From: Salvator merianae | Lineage: Eukaryota; Chordata; Lepidosauria; Squamata; Teiidae | Direction of reading: 5' to 3' | Length of the DNA stretch: 64,000 nucleotides | Assembly (NCBI GenBank): GCA_003586115.2 | Contig: QVOM02000021.1 | Coordinates: 6,452,119 to 6,516,118, forward strand | Shown here: positions 12,404 through 22,405 of the stretch, piece by piece | How the letters are laid out: the number at the start of each line of letters is the position of its first letter | Position numbering within the stretch: position 1 is the first letter of the stretch | Notes under the pieces: generated by a model | Database searches by the model: none | The model's input: only the letters and a program-made list of their open reading frames with translations | What the model was told of the DNA's origin: nothing | Position numbers and translations under genes: made by a program

Positions 12404-12987
12404 GTAAGTACAATTAGTGTTTTGCATGATTTAATATCTGTAGTATTAATGCAAGCCTAATCCATTCTATGGTCACTGGGCTGAAAATGTCACATATGCT
12501 ACCTGCCCAAAGGATGGTACAGGGGATTAAAAACCAAGATGAACAAATAAGGAAAGAAGGTTCCTATTCTAGGGAAAATCGCTCCCTGGTGTTCCTGTGA
12601 TTCCTGAGCACTGCTGGGCAGGTATGCAGGTATGCATGGCATCTCTGAAGGATGTCATGAGACTATTCTCCTCTTCAGCCTCCAGCACAGGTGAGGCTGG
12701 TGACAGAGATGCTTGGACCTTTGACTCCTCATCTGATTTCCTCTGTCATGCAGCAAGGGGAAATGTTATCCTCACTGCTTAGTGATTTGCCTCAACAGTG
12801 GCTCTCCAGATGTTCCTGAACTATAACTCTCATCATTCTGTGGCACTGGCAAAGGGTGATGGGAGTTGTAGTACAGGAACATCTCAAGAGCCACAGGTGA
12901 GGAGGGTGGTCTGGATAGGACAAGCTTTCCTGCTTTTTCATGATCCTGTCTATGGTCTTTTCCTACCATTCAGTTTTGGTTTTTTTA

Positions 12988-13980
12988 AAGCAAATCCTGG
13001 AAATACATTGTAAAGAATGCATTATTATTTGGAGTTCTATCTCTGACAGGATTCTTATGGCACTAAATGTGTCCCATGGCATGCAAATATCTCACCAAGC
13101 AAATATCCCACTACTGGGGATATAAAGTGTTCTCAGATGTTCACCTGATGCTGCCATCATCTGAACTTCCCTAGCCAACCTTTGCGGCCACTTTCTGTGT
13201 CTTACAAAAAAGTCCCAATCAGAAATGTCAAATCCGGGAAATAAAGTTGATATTAAACTGCTCTCATGTGGATCCTGCCTCAGCTATGCTACCCAAGGCA
13301 GAACAGCTATGGGCCACACAGTCTGCAGAAGAGCTTCTGTTTGACTTCTTCCACGCCAGGCTAGTATTTGGATTCTATTTGCTGCTATGCTCCTCTCAGC
13401 ATACAAAGTGTGAATATAAAGTCACAGATCTGTTCTGAGTTCTCAGAGCCCCACCTACCTCACAAGGTGTCTGTTGAGGGAAGAAGGCGGTTTGTCAGCC
13501 GCTTTGAGTCTCCTCAGGGTACAAAAACCAGCTACGACTACTACTACTACTACTACTCTTCTCCTTCTCCTCCTCCTTCTTCTTTTTATCAATGCACATT
13601 TGCTAGATATGAGACAGGCCAGTGATTAATGACAATTTAAACAACAAATCGCACAGAAGGAAGTCTAACTCGGGGAGGTTACATCAACAGGGGGCCTGTT
13701 TGCACTCACCTGTTAGTGCGCATCTGGATGCCCACTGGTGAAGTGTGCCTGCACTCTGCTGTGTCCACAGTGTCCAGGAGCATCTGCAGCTGCTCTCAGA
13801 TGCCGCTAGCTGTGGACAGCTAAAATGCTGTCCATAGCTTGACCAGGAGCACCTGGATTGCTCCCAGTCAGCAGTGTTCACACCTTCTTCTGGGTGTGAA
13901 TACTACAAGGTCACGGTGTGACTGTGGCTGCACAGTTCCACGCCAAGCCCTGCTCACCATGGCAGCAGCCAGACATTTCC
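12988..13980 (-). repeat. Inverted copy of the unit-upstream block, placed between two exon-1 copies
   Basis: Read on the minus strand this matches about 19,305-20,190 in unit C and 29,750-30,715 in unit D. For example, CACTTTGTATGCTGAGAG at the 13,400 end and TGACATTTCTGATTGGG near 13,230 both appear in complement. The left junction interrupts intron-1 sequence after TTTAAAGCAAA (about 12,985). The right junction falls at about 13,981, only about 35 bases before the ATG of exon 1b. It contains a GGGGGCCTGTTTGCACTC-ended MITE from 13,690 and a squamate SINE/L2-type segment with (CTA)n at about 13,435-13,560. Confidence 0.8.
13435..13590 (+). repeat. L2/SINE-type tail with (CTA)n and pyrimidine run
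   Basis: The stretch TCTCAGAGCCCCACCTACCT, then GTCAGCCGCTTTGAGTCTCC, then a (CTA)n repeat has the form of the very common squamate interspersed repeat 3' end. The equivalent in unit D lies on the other strand at about 30,135-30,265. The family name is inferred from memory of its look, not from a search. Confidence 0.5.
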
Positions 13981-14016
13981 AGATCCTTGTAAATTTGTCA
14001 GAGTCTTTGTTGAACG

Positions 14017-15986
14017 ATGAAGAGCACTTTGAAAGGAGAAGTAGATCTCTCCCTAAAAGGACTGCATTTCCTCCTCAGCATGGTCTCCACCTTATTTATT
14101 AACCTAGGAAGAGCAAGCGGTAAGTACAACTAGTTGTTTTGGATGACTCTTCATCTGATTTCCTCCGTCCTGCAGCAAGGAGCTTGGAGTCCATGGCAAG
14201 AGAAGCAACTGTACAGATAAAATTGAATGTCAGGGTGAAGGCAACAATGGGTGCAGCTGAGCTGCCCCAGAAACTTGAAATGTTTGTCCCACTGCTTAGA
14301 GGTTTGGCACAGCTGGGGACCCCCAGATGTTCCCGAACTGTAACTCCTTCCATGGCACTAGCACAGGGTGATCAGAGTTATAGTACAGGAACATCTCAAG
14401 GGCCACAGGTGAGGAGGGTGGTCTGGATAGGACAAGCTTTGCTGCTTTTTCATGATCCTGTCTCAGATTTTTTTCCTACCACTCAGTTTTTTTTTTGTTT
14501 TGTTTTTAGCAAACACAATTCTGCCAATAAAGCACAATGCAAAGGGAAACCCTCAAAGATTTATTTTGACACATGCAGACAAAGAATGATCAAGCAAAAT
14601 GGGGTAAGGGTGACCTGTATGTATGCCTGCTTGAAGATTACTTTCAGGGGAACACACCAAGGACTAAGATTTCCCTTGGTACCTTAAAATTGTATTGCAT
14701 GTATCACATGTTTTATTCAGCATGGGACTTGAAATATAGGCCAACACTTTGTTCTAATGAAAAATAAAAGAAGAAGGGGACTGAACAGCCAGCAGATACT
14801 GTCAATAGATAAGAAATGTGGGAATTGGTGCTGATAACTACTTTCAAGAAACAGAAGCATATGCAGATCTATACCTTAATAATCTGAATTCTTCTTAAAA
14901 ACACACACCGGAATTGTTTTTTCCAGTTTCTAACCTATTTTTATGTTACTTCATCTTTCAGATAAGTGCAATGCTAGACCAAGAAGTTTTTTTGGTTCCA
15001 GGAAACTAGAAACTGAAAATTGCTCAAACACCTTCAGTGAAAAAGGAACTGTTGTCATCTCAGAGGAAGCAGAAGCATACTTGACCAGTCCTTGGCTGAC
15101 TCGATTTGCTCCTTCGGTTCTCATATTTGTGTTTGCACTGAGCCTTCCCTTAAACATTATGGCGATCCTTCTGTTTGTGTTCAGGCTGAAGCTGAAGAAG
15201 CCAACCACAGTGTACATGCTCAATCTGGCAGCTGCTGATGTTCTCCTTGCAAGTGTGTTGCCTTTCAAAATCTCCTACCTTTTTTTGGGCAACCACTGGG
15301 TCTTTGGCTCCGATATGTGTCGTTTTGTTGTCACGATCTTCTTCAGCAACGTGTACTGCTCCGTACTGCTGATGACGGCGATAAGTGTCGATCGCTTCCT
15401 TGCAGTTGTGTACCCGATGCAGGCGCTGGCATGGCGCACAGAAAGACGCGCTGCGATGGTCTGCGGTGCCACCTGGATGTTTGCCCTTGCTGGGGTGACA
15501 CCCCTGTTTATCACAGAGCAGACACAGAGAATATCTCGGCTAAAGATTACTACCTGTTATGATACTCTAGATGTCTCCATGATTATGAAGACATTTCGGT
15601 ACTATTTTAGTGCATTATCTATTTTCTTCTTTTTTCTGCCTTTACTAATCACTCTAACTTCTTATGTGTGCATTATAAGAAAACTTTCTTCTTCCGATAT
15701 TGATGCCAAACCAGGTAAAAGGAAACGTGCCATCCTCTTATCTGTCACTGTCTTGTGTTCTTTTATTCTTTGCTTTGCTCCAACAAATATCCTGTTGCTG
15801 GCTCAAAATATTGGTGCTTCACCTGATAAACCCTTGGAAATTCTGTATTTTGCTTACATATTAGCTCTGTGTGTTGGTACCATAAACTGCTGCATTGATC
15901 CCCTAATTTATTATTATGCCTCCTCAGTTTATCGAAGACAGGTATGGAATCTCCTGTTTAAGGAAAAAACATTTGGATCCTATTAA
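14017..15986 (+). CDS. F2R: Copy B: PAR1-like protease-activated receptor with canonical cleavage site
   Basis: This is a G-protein-coupled receptor of the plasma membrane, activated in this family when a protease cuts the N-terminus and the new end acts as ligand. Coding parts are 14,017-14,119 and 14,962-15,986, joined by GTAAGT...TTTCAG in phase 1, giving 375 residues. The ATG before the acceptor at 14,943 is intronic. Residues 1-34 are a signal-peptide exon. Residues 39-48 read A-R-P-R-S-F-F-G-S-R, matching the PAR1 pattern LDPR|SFLLRN, with cleavage expected after Arg42. No hirudin-like acidic patch follows. N-glycosylation NCS is present. Seven helices run from about residue 84; VLPFKISY, DRFLAVVYP (178-186) and DPLIYYY (347-353) match PAR1. 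Cys154 pairs with Cys233. Loop 2 reads ITTCYD where PARs have ITTCHD. The tail is short, without palmitoylation cysteines. Exon 1a at 12,304 is an alternative start. Confidence 0.88.
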
Positions 15987-18900
15987 AAGTAGGTAGACCA
16001 TGTGAAGCACTGCGGGCATCTTATCTAATGATGTGAGCAACTTGCCTCAAGCACAGTATCCTACAGGCTGAAGCCGATATCGATAATCCTTAAACAAATG
16101 CATTACCCACTGTAGGGGAGATTCTACATTGGCCAATATACTGGACCAGCAAATGTACTTGGAACCTTCCTTCCACATGCTGGTGAAATCTACTATTCAA
16201 CATGGTGGTGCAGTCTACAGGCATCCTGGGCATCCCTTAGACCGTAACAGGATGTGCAAGGCGGACATCTAGTACACTTGCTGGTCTGGTACAGCGTCCA
16301 GGGCAGAATCGCCCTAGAGCTCATTACTGGCTCTGTCTTCAGAGTGCAGGTATTGTGTCCTCCAGAAGAGTCCATCTTATCTGAGGTTTATTGCTCAGTT
16401 ATGCCACAGCTTGCCATTTACAGCCCTCTTGAAGATGAACTCAAGGCTGCATTCAGAAGTCGCTTACTTATTCCAACTTTTATTCTGGAATGTCCAGATA
16501 TAGCAAAATAAGTAGCTGACTTCTGGATGCAGCATAGCTCCTGTTGGCTAAACTGGTAATTGCTCTGAGGAACTGCAGTTCAGCAATTTACAAAAAGTCA
16601 CGATTTGCATGCTCTGCCTTGAAGGCTTTGAATTGTTGTTGTTGACATCGTTGTCATTATTGTCATCATTATTTGCATGCATTATAGCAGATGTTTATGA
16701 CTGGTTTGGTACTCTGAAAATGGAACCTGTTGAAAGGCCTAGGATAAGTAGAGGCACAGAATGTGTTTTGTTCCCAGTTGTGCTACCTTTTGTAACTGGT
16801 GGAATTATTGATGTTGTTATTACTATTATTATATTGTAAAATTATTTCACTTCCTCAATGATGGTGTTTCTGATATTTCTTCAACGATTTATCTTACTCT
16901 TCAATGTTTATCTGACCTCTTAAATACAAAGGTTTTCCGAAACTGGGAAGTTATTTCTTTCTTCTCTGACAAAAACATGCTGAGAACTCCAGAAGGACTG
17001 ACCTTGATTCCGATGATAAGGAGTCAGGGTTGCAGTTTTATGACACCTTATCCCCACTGTCTGGCTTACATTGCAAATGCCACATCCCCACAGTGGATGC
17101 CTGAATCAGGTTGACGTTCCTCAGGTGGAGTGGAAGTGGCCCATTTGGATCCACATTTGGTTGTGCCCTCTTGAGCGCTTCCTCCATGACTACCTCTCTG
17201 CCTCAGCACCTGGAGAGGGTGGTCCTATGCTCCCATAACTGCAGGACATGTGATTTGGGGGAGCATCATGCAACATCATGTGGTACTGCCCATGTTTGGG
17301 CAAGCCCAGAAATTTGGAGTCTTGTCCAGTTATTTTCATGATATACAGTTAAGCTGAACATGATGAAGCTGGGGTTGCAGATCCAGAGGGGAGAAGCTCC
17401 TGCACATAAGGGATTCCCTGTTCCCTTTAATACACGGAATAGCCAAGATCTACTTTAACTTGTTAAATAAGAGACATAACCCAAGGCCTTCAATGGGAGT
17501 AACTTCACTGTGCTGGCAAGAAATGCCTCAGTTAGGCAACTCTGCTGTCGCTGGCTGCCCTCGCAGCCTCAGTTGTCTCTGGAAAGGAGCTTGATGGCTC
17601 CACTGCTGTTGCTGAAGCTACAGTTCTCAAGATGGCCTGGACAGAAATGCAGCCCCACCTCAGGGTGCAAGAAATGGCCTAAGAGTTGATTCTCATGCAC
17701 TGGGCTTTTTTCGCACCTTGGAGAGACACTGAAGCCTCCTCAGTGGAGAGTGTTGTGGAGACAAGCAGGTGTGAATGCCCCTCTATTGTATTTTTTTATG
17801 GCCTGTGGAGACACAGCCTTTGCCCATCCCTAGAGAGACTTCTGAAAGATCCAGTGCTATACAGCCCTTCTGGCCACGCTTTCTGGAATGACTCTTGGAT
17901 AGCATGATCCTGTTTGGGTGTTTTTCTAGGAAAGGCAAAGGGCACAAAGAAACCAGCCATGCTAGCCCCTTTTGTGATATTTCTCAAAATGTTTCAATAG
18001 CCCTTAATTACCTCATATTTTAAGATGAAGGAGGAGGAGGAGGAACTGTGTACTTCAGAATGACTCCAGGAGCCCCTCAGTGTCACTGATTAAATAACAA
18101 GACTTGACTAATGTAATACTGGGAACTGTAAAGGGGGAACATCTGGTGGGAGCTGAGCACCTCTGAGCTAATGTGTGGTCTTCCAAATATTGTTGAAAGG
18201 CAGCTCTTCTCATCTGTGGCCATTCACTATGTGGGAACCGGCATCCTCCTTCTGGGCGCCTCACCAAAATTCCCCTGGCTGCCAACTTCAAAGCTGGCCC
18301 AGAATGAACTGTCCACAATACAGACACCCCTTAGCACAGGCTCTAAGTAATTCAGCCCATCCAGGTTCAGTTACTTGGAGCAGCCTAGAACAGCACAGGA
18401 TAGACTGCATAGGGCAGGAAGGGCCTGACTGGCTCATAATGGATCAGACAGGAGCACTGTTTAATCTGTACTGGCAGGGTAAGTTTGTACCTGAACCAAA
18501 TGAAAGTGTAGATCTATTTTGGGGTGCAGTTTGAAAGAACTGATTATGGATTACAATCTTACAATTTTAGGACAGCCCTGGAGAAAACGTCCTGCAAAAA
18601 TCAGGCCAATGCCAGATATGCTTTGGCTGCAGGGAAGAAGCTAAGATTCTATTCTATGACCATTAGATATGGCCGTGTACTAGACACTCAGACTGCTGGC
18701 AAACACAGTAGAAAGAAGTGGCTTAGAAGCAGCTTAGAGGTGGTAGCGTCCGCATTCTAGTGCCTTAATCCACATAAAGACAAGAAAAGGCACTTAATGG
18801 CATTTAATGTGGATTTGAAGTGGAATGGGAACACTAGCGTTCACACAGTACTACCTCTAGGTTTTTTTTAATGTGTACAGCCATACCGTTCAAGATACTC

Positions 18901-19140
18901 ACTGTAGACCTTGTTCATAGGGGTGGCTTGCTAGGATTCTTTTTTCATTTTCCATCTGTAAGACATTTATATTTTTTACAATTTGATATTATATACTGTT
19001 GTTTATGTTATGTTATGATATTAAATAATGCATTATGATTACAAGAAACAATGGCTTAATGTACTTTAGGTATTGAATTCTCAGCTTGCAAGAGACTGCA
19101 TCCACTTTATTGTCTGGGGGTTTCCTTCAATTCTTCTGCA
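15987..19140. other. 3' flank of copy B
   Basis: No gene is seen. The flank contains the MITE at 16,115-16,314, the small hairpin MITE at 16,445-16,533, the empty hAT target GTAACTGG at 16,792-16,799, a (GGA)n run near 18,030, and at about 18,470-18,620 sequence like that at 9,510-9,640. A late stretch (18,620-18,900) has a counterpart at 27,960-28,150 in unit C. Confidence 0.6.
16445..16533. mobile_element. 89-bp hairpin MITE in unit B
   Basis: Ends GGCTGCATTCAGAAGTC and GACTTCTGGATGCAGC are near-perfect inverted repeats that continue inward with CTTACTTATT / AATAAGTAG. The same element is at 25,828-25,916 in unit C. Unit D has an uninterrupted version of the site near 36,080. GG-start ends suggest the Harbinger group. 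Confidence 0.7.
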
Positions 19141-19148
19141 TATAAAAG
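19141..19148 (+). promoter_or_regulatory. TATA-like box at the head of unit C
   Basis: TATAAAAG lies in the conserved context CTTCTGCA...GCAGTAAGACTAG, identical around 29,576 in unit D and similar at 247 in unit A. It sits some 3.3 kb before exon 1 of copy C. A leader exon spliced to the GTTTGTTTTCAG acceptor-like site just before exon 1 would link them, but this is inference. Confidence 0.3.
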
Positions 19149-19197
19149 CAGTAAGACTAGACAGCAGAATACCAAAGTGTCAGTTCTAGAAACACTT

Positions 19198-19569
19198 GGG
19201 GCATTTTTATGCTGACCAGTTTAGAAAGGTGTAATTCCAATGTGGGGTAGAATGGCCCTGTACCAGACCTCCAGCACTTGCAGTGTGGATGCATGCCTGC
19301 TTGCCATGACAGCGGCCAACGAAATGGTGAGCAGGACTTGGCGTGCAACTGTGCAGCCACAGGCCCACTGTTGCCTCACAGTATTCACACCCAGAAGAAG
19401 GTGTGAACACTGCTGACTGGGAGCAATCAAGCGTTTTAGCTGTCCACAACTAGCGGCATCTGAGAGCAGCTGCAGATGCTCCTGGACACTGTGGCCACAG
19501 CAGAGTGCAGGTGCACTTCACCAGCTAGCATCCAGATGCGCACTAATGGGTCAGTGTGAACAGGCCCCC
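19198..19569. mobile_element. GGGGC-ended MITE, unit C
   Basis: The left end GGGGCATTTTTATGCTGACC and the right end GGGTCAGTGTGAACAGGCCCC are imperfect inverted repeats. The homologue in unit D is at 29,634-30,029, and a truncated, inverted one is at 13,691-13,980 in unit B. The interior contains GTGAGCAGGACTTGGCGTGC and paired CTGTGGACAGC-type segments. It has no coding capacity. Confidence 0.65.
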
Positions 19570-22405
19570 TATTGATGTAACCTCCCCGAGTTAGACTTCC
19601 TTCTGTGCGATTTGTTGTTTTAAATTGTCATTTATCACTGGCCTGTCTCATATCTGGCAAATATGCATTGATAAAAAGTATTCGCACTTTGTATACTGAG
19701 AGGGCATAGGAGCAAATAGAACTCAAATACTAACCAGGCATGGAAGAAGTCAAACAGAAGCTCTTCTGCAGACTGTATGGCCCATAGCTGTTCTGCCTTG
19801 GGTAGCAGGCTGAGGCAGGGTCCACATGAGAGTAGTTCCTGCCACTTCTAGGATAGGAGCACTTGCTGCAGCTGTTTGCACACTCACCCCACCACCACCA
19901 CTCATGTGGCAATGCTAATATCAACTTTATTTCCCGGATTTGACATTTCTGATTGGGAGTGTTCTGTAACAGGAAGGGGCCACAAAGGTTGGCCCGGTAG
20001 GTTAAGATGACATTAGCAGCAGGTGAACATCCGAGAACACTTTATATCCCCAGTAGTGGGATATTTGCTTGATGGGTGCAGAGATGTTCAATCCCCGTAC
20101 CCTTCACGCACTGCCACGGGACACGTGTAATGATATGAGAATCCTGTCAGAGATATAACTACAAAGAACAATGCATCTGTACTTTACAATGTATTTCCAT
20201 AGTTTTCTCAATGGGCCATGGAGTCTTTTTTTTCATAACAGACAAACAGGAATTAGAAGACTTCTTCAGGCTGCAGGCTGCTCTGACCACTGGAAGACCA
20301 TGTCCACACGTGGTTACAATGATTGCAGAGGGGAACAATACTGAGCTGACTGGAGACCTGTGTCTGCATCCGCTGCCCTCACGTGCCACCATTTCGCTTG
20401 TTATAGGATCAGTTCCAGCTCCCAGCATTCTTATCTACAGACTGCTGAGAAGTTCTGCTGACAGGTTCTTAATCAGTCAGGCTCCTGCCTTCAACCCACC
20501 CTCCATCTTTCTTTTTCATTTATGAGAGTAACACAATTTGAGTGCACATCAGGTTGTCCCATTGCTATCCCGGGGCCATGTGGTATGTGAGTGGGGGGAG
20601 CATGGATGCAGGAGCACTTTAGGCATCAACCTCACATGGACATACAGCCAAAGAGTTTCTCTTCATTGCCCTGGGCAGCACAGAGTTTACAGGATGCCAC
20701 CCAGCTGTTGTTCAGAACTGTACCTCAGTGGCATGCTCGTGCAAGCAAGGTGATCCTAGTTTTCTGGAATTTCCCAGACATCTGCCCAGCGCTGCAGCTG
20801 CTGAGACCCTTGAAGCCCCATTCATTCCCAGCTGCACAGCAAGCTGGGATATAGGAATCAGTGAAGGAGCATGGAGCAGATATGTTCACCATTCAGTGTA
20901 CCTTGCCTTCCCCTTCCCCTCCCCTTGCCCTTTATGTAAAAGAGGACCAACTTTGCACAATGCAGCCCCAACATTTCAGGTTTGCTTTGGGTTTGGCACA
21001 GTTTGGCAGAAGCCTACTCAGTGGACATGAATATTGGGTCTGGTTTCTGTGTAACTAGGAAATTGTTTTCACTGATGTTGTTGATAATGGAGACAGATGA
21101 TCTCAAAGAAGCGATTTCTGAAACCTTGCAGGTACTGAAGCCCAGGATAGTGTCAGCATCCTGAATGTCTCCTGTGCTTCCATCCTTCTCCCTTTCCCAG
21201 ATCCAGCCATCCCTCTTACCATTCATTGCAGATGTTGCATTTCCTCTCAGTTGTGGTTAACTCCTGGATGCTGATAAGGCCTGCTGGGAACTGGTAGTGA
21301 TTTTGAGGATTCAAGGTTGTGTATTATTATTACTGCTATATTGTTATGCTTTTTTACTTAAACTGAAATCCCATTCTCCCCTTCACTTTTATTTGTGGAG
21401 AAACTGTCCTATAAGATTCATGGAAAATTTGGAAGGAGACATTAGCAGGTTCCAGAGCATGTCCAAAATGCTCAAACCAGCAATAACATAGGGAGAAAGA
21501 ATACAACACTGATCCTAATTTATGCTCCCATCCTGGAATCCTTATGGATCTCTTCTTAGTTTAAGCTAATCCTCAAGCCCAGGCTGGGTTAAGAATAAAC
21601 CCCAGTGTGCTTTGAAAGAACTCAAGAAAATACTAATGAAGAGTTCTTTTTTTAAAAAATATTTTATTTTATACAACAAAACACTACTCATAGAACAATT
21701 ATACATTAGACATCCATTGCTACGTACAAAAAAGAAAAACTAATATAAGAGATCATGACCTCATCATATATTCTACAACATACATATAAATATAAAATTA
21801 GAATTTTACATAATTTACTATCAATCTTTTCACCAGGAGTATAACAGTACAGCTAGTGCTTCTTTAGAAGGTACTAATTTTGAATCTGGCTGTGGAAGAT
21901 AATCAATAAGAGAAGACCAAAAGTCAGTAAAGGTGTGCTTAGGAATCTGGCCACTCATCGATCGTTTTTGATAGGTTAGGCACTCATTAATTGCAAGGTC
22001 CCAGAGTTTGTCATACCAAGATGAAAGTGAAAATTTACGTGACTAATGAAGAGTTCTGTAATCAGTGATACTCAACCCCAGCACCACCATCTGCACCCAT
22101 TATCGGTTTCATAATGCTCTCCCTTCCTTCCCCTCCTCACACAAAACCTGTTAGTTTTAGAAAAGTCTTAGAAAGGAAAAGAGAATTTGCTCATGTCACT
22201 GAAGCAACTTTTTTGAGTCAGCTGGGAGAAGAGAAAGCTATTTAGTTCTTTATGTTCCAGAATCGGTTGAAGTAGTTTTCCAACCGTGTCAGTGGCTCTG
22301 GGTCCGCTGTGGATTTAAGGGACCAGCCAACTCTCTGCCCATTGGAGCTGGTGAAGTTTGTTTTCAGGAGGATCCTTGAAAATTCGCCAGAGTCTTTGTT
22401 GAACG
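19570..22405. other. Upstream region of copy C
   Basis: The region is collinear with 30,030-32,506 of unit D. No coding exon is recognised. It contains the LINE insertion at 21,648-22,041 and, just before exon 1, an acceptor-like GTTTGTTTTCAG at about 22,355-22,366. Short open frames here are not conserved between C and D. Confidence 0.6.
21648..22041 (-). mobile_element. L1-type LINE 3' fragment with 16-bp target duplication, unit C only
   Basis: ACTAATGAAGAGTTCT occurs at 21,632-21,647 and 22,042-22,057 and flanks 394 inserted bases that begin with T-rich sequence, so the element lies on the minus strand. Units A, B and D have a single target copy (for example at 1,410 and 32,150). On the minus strand one frame reads like the C-terminus of an L1 ORF2 protein (WYDKLWDLAINECLTYQK). 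Confidence 0.85.

Noticed and set aside
14943..14961. ATG at the head of the copy B exon-2 frame (also 24,558 and 34,588)
   Set aside because: It lies upstream of the TTTCAG acceptor in the intron; the true start is the signal-peptide exon, which joins in phase 1 and gives a secretion signal.
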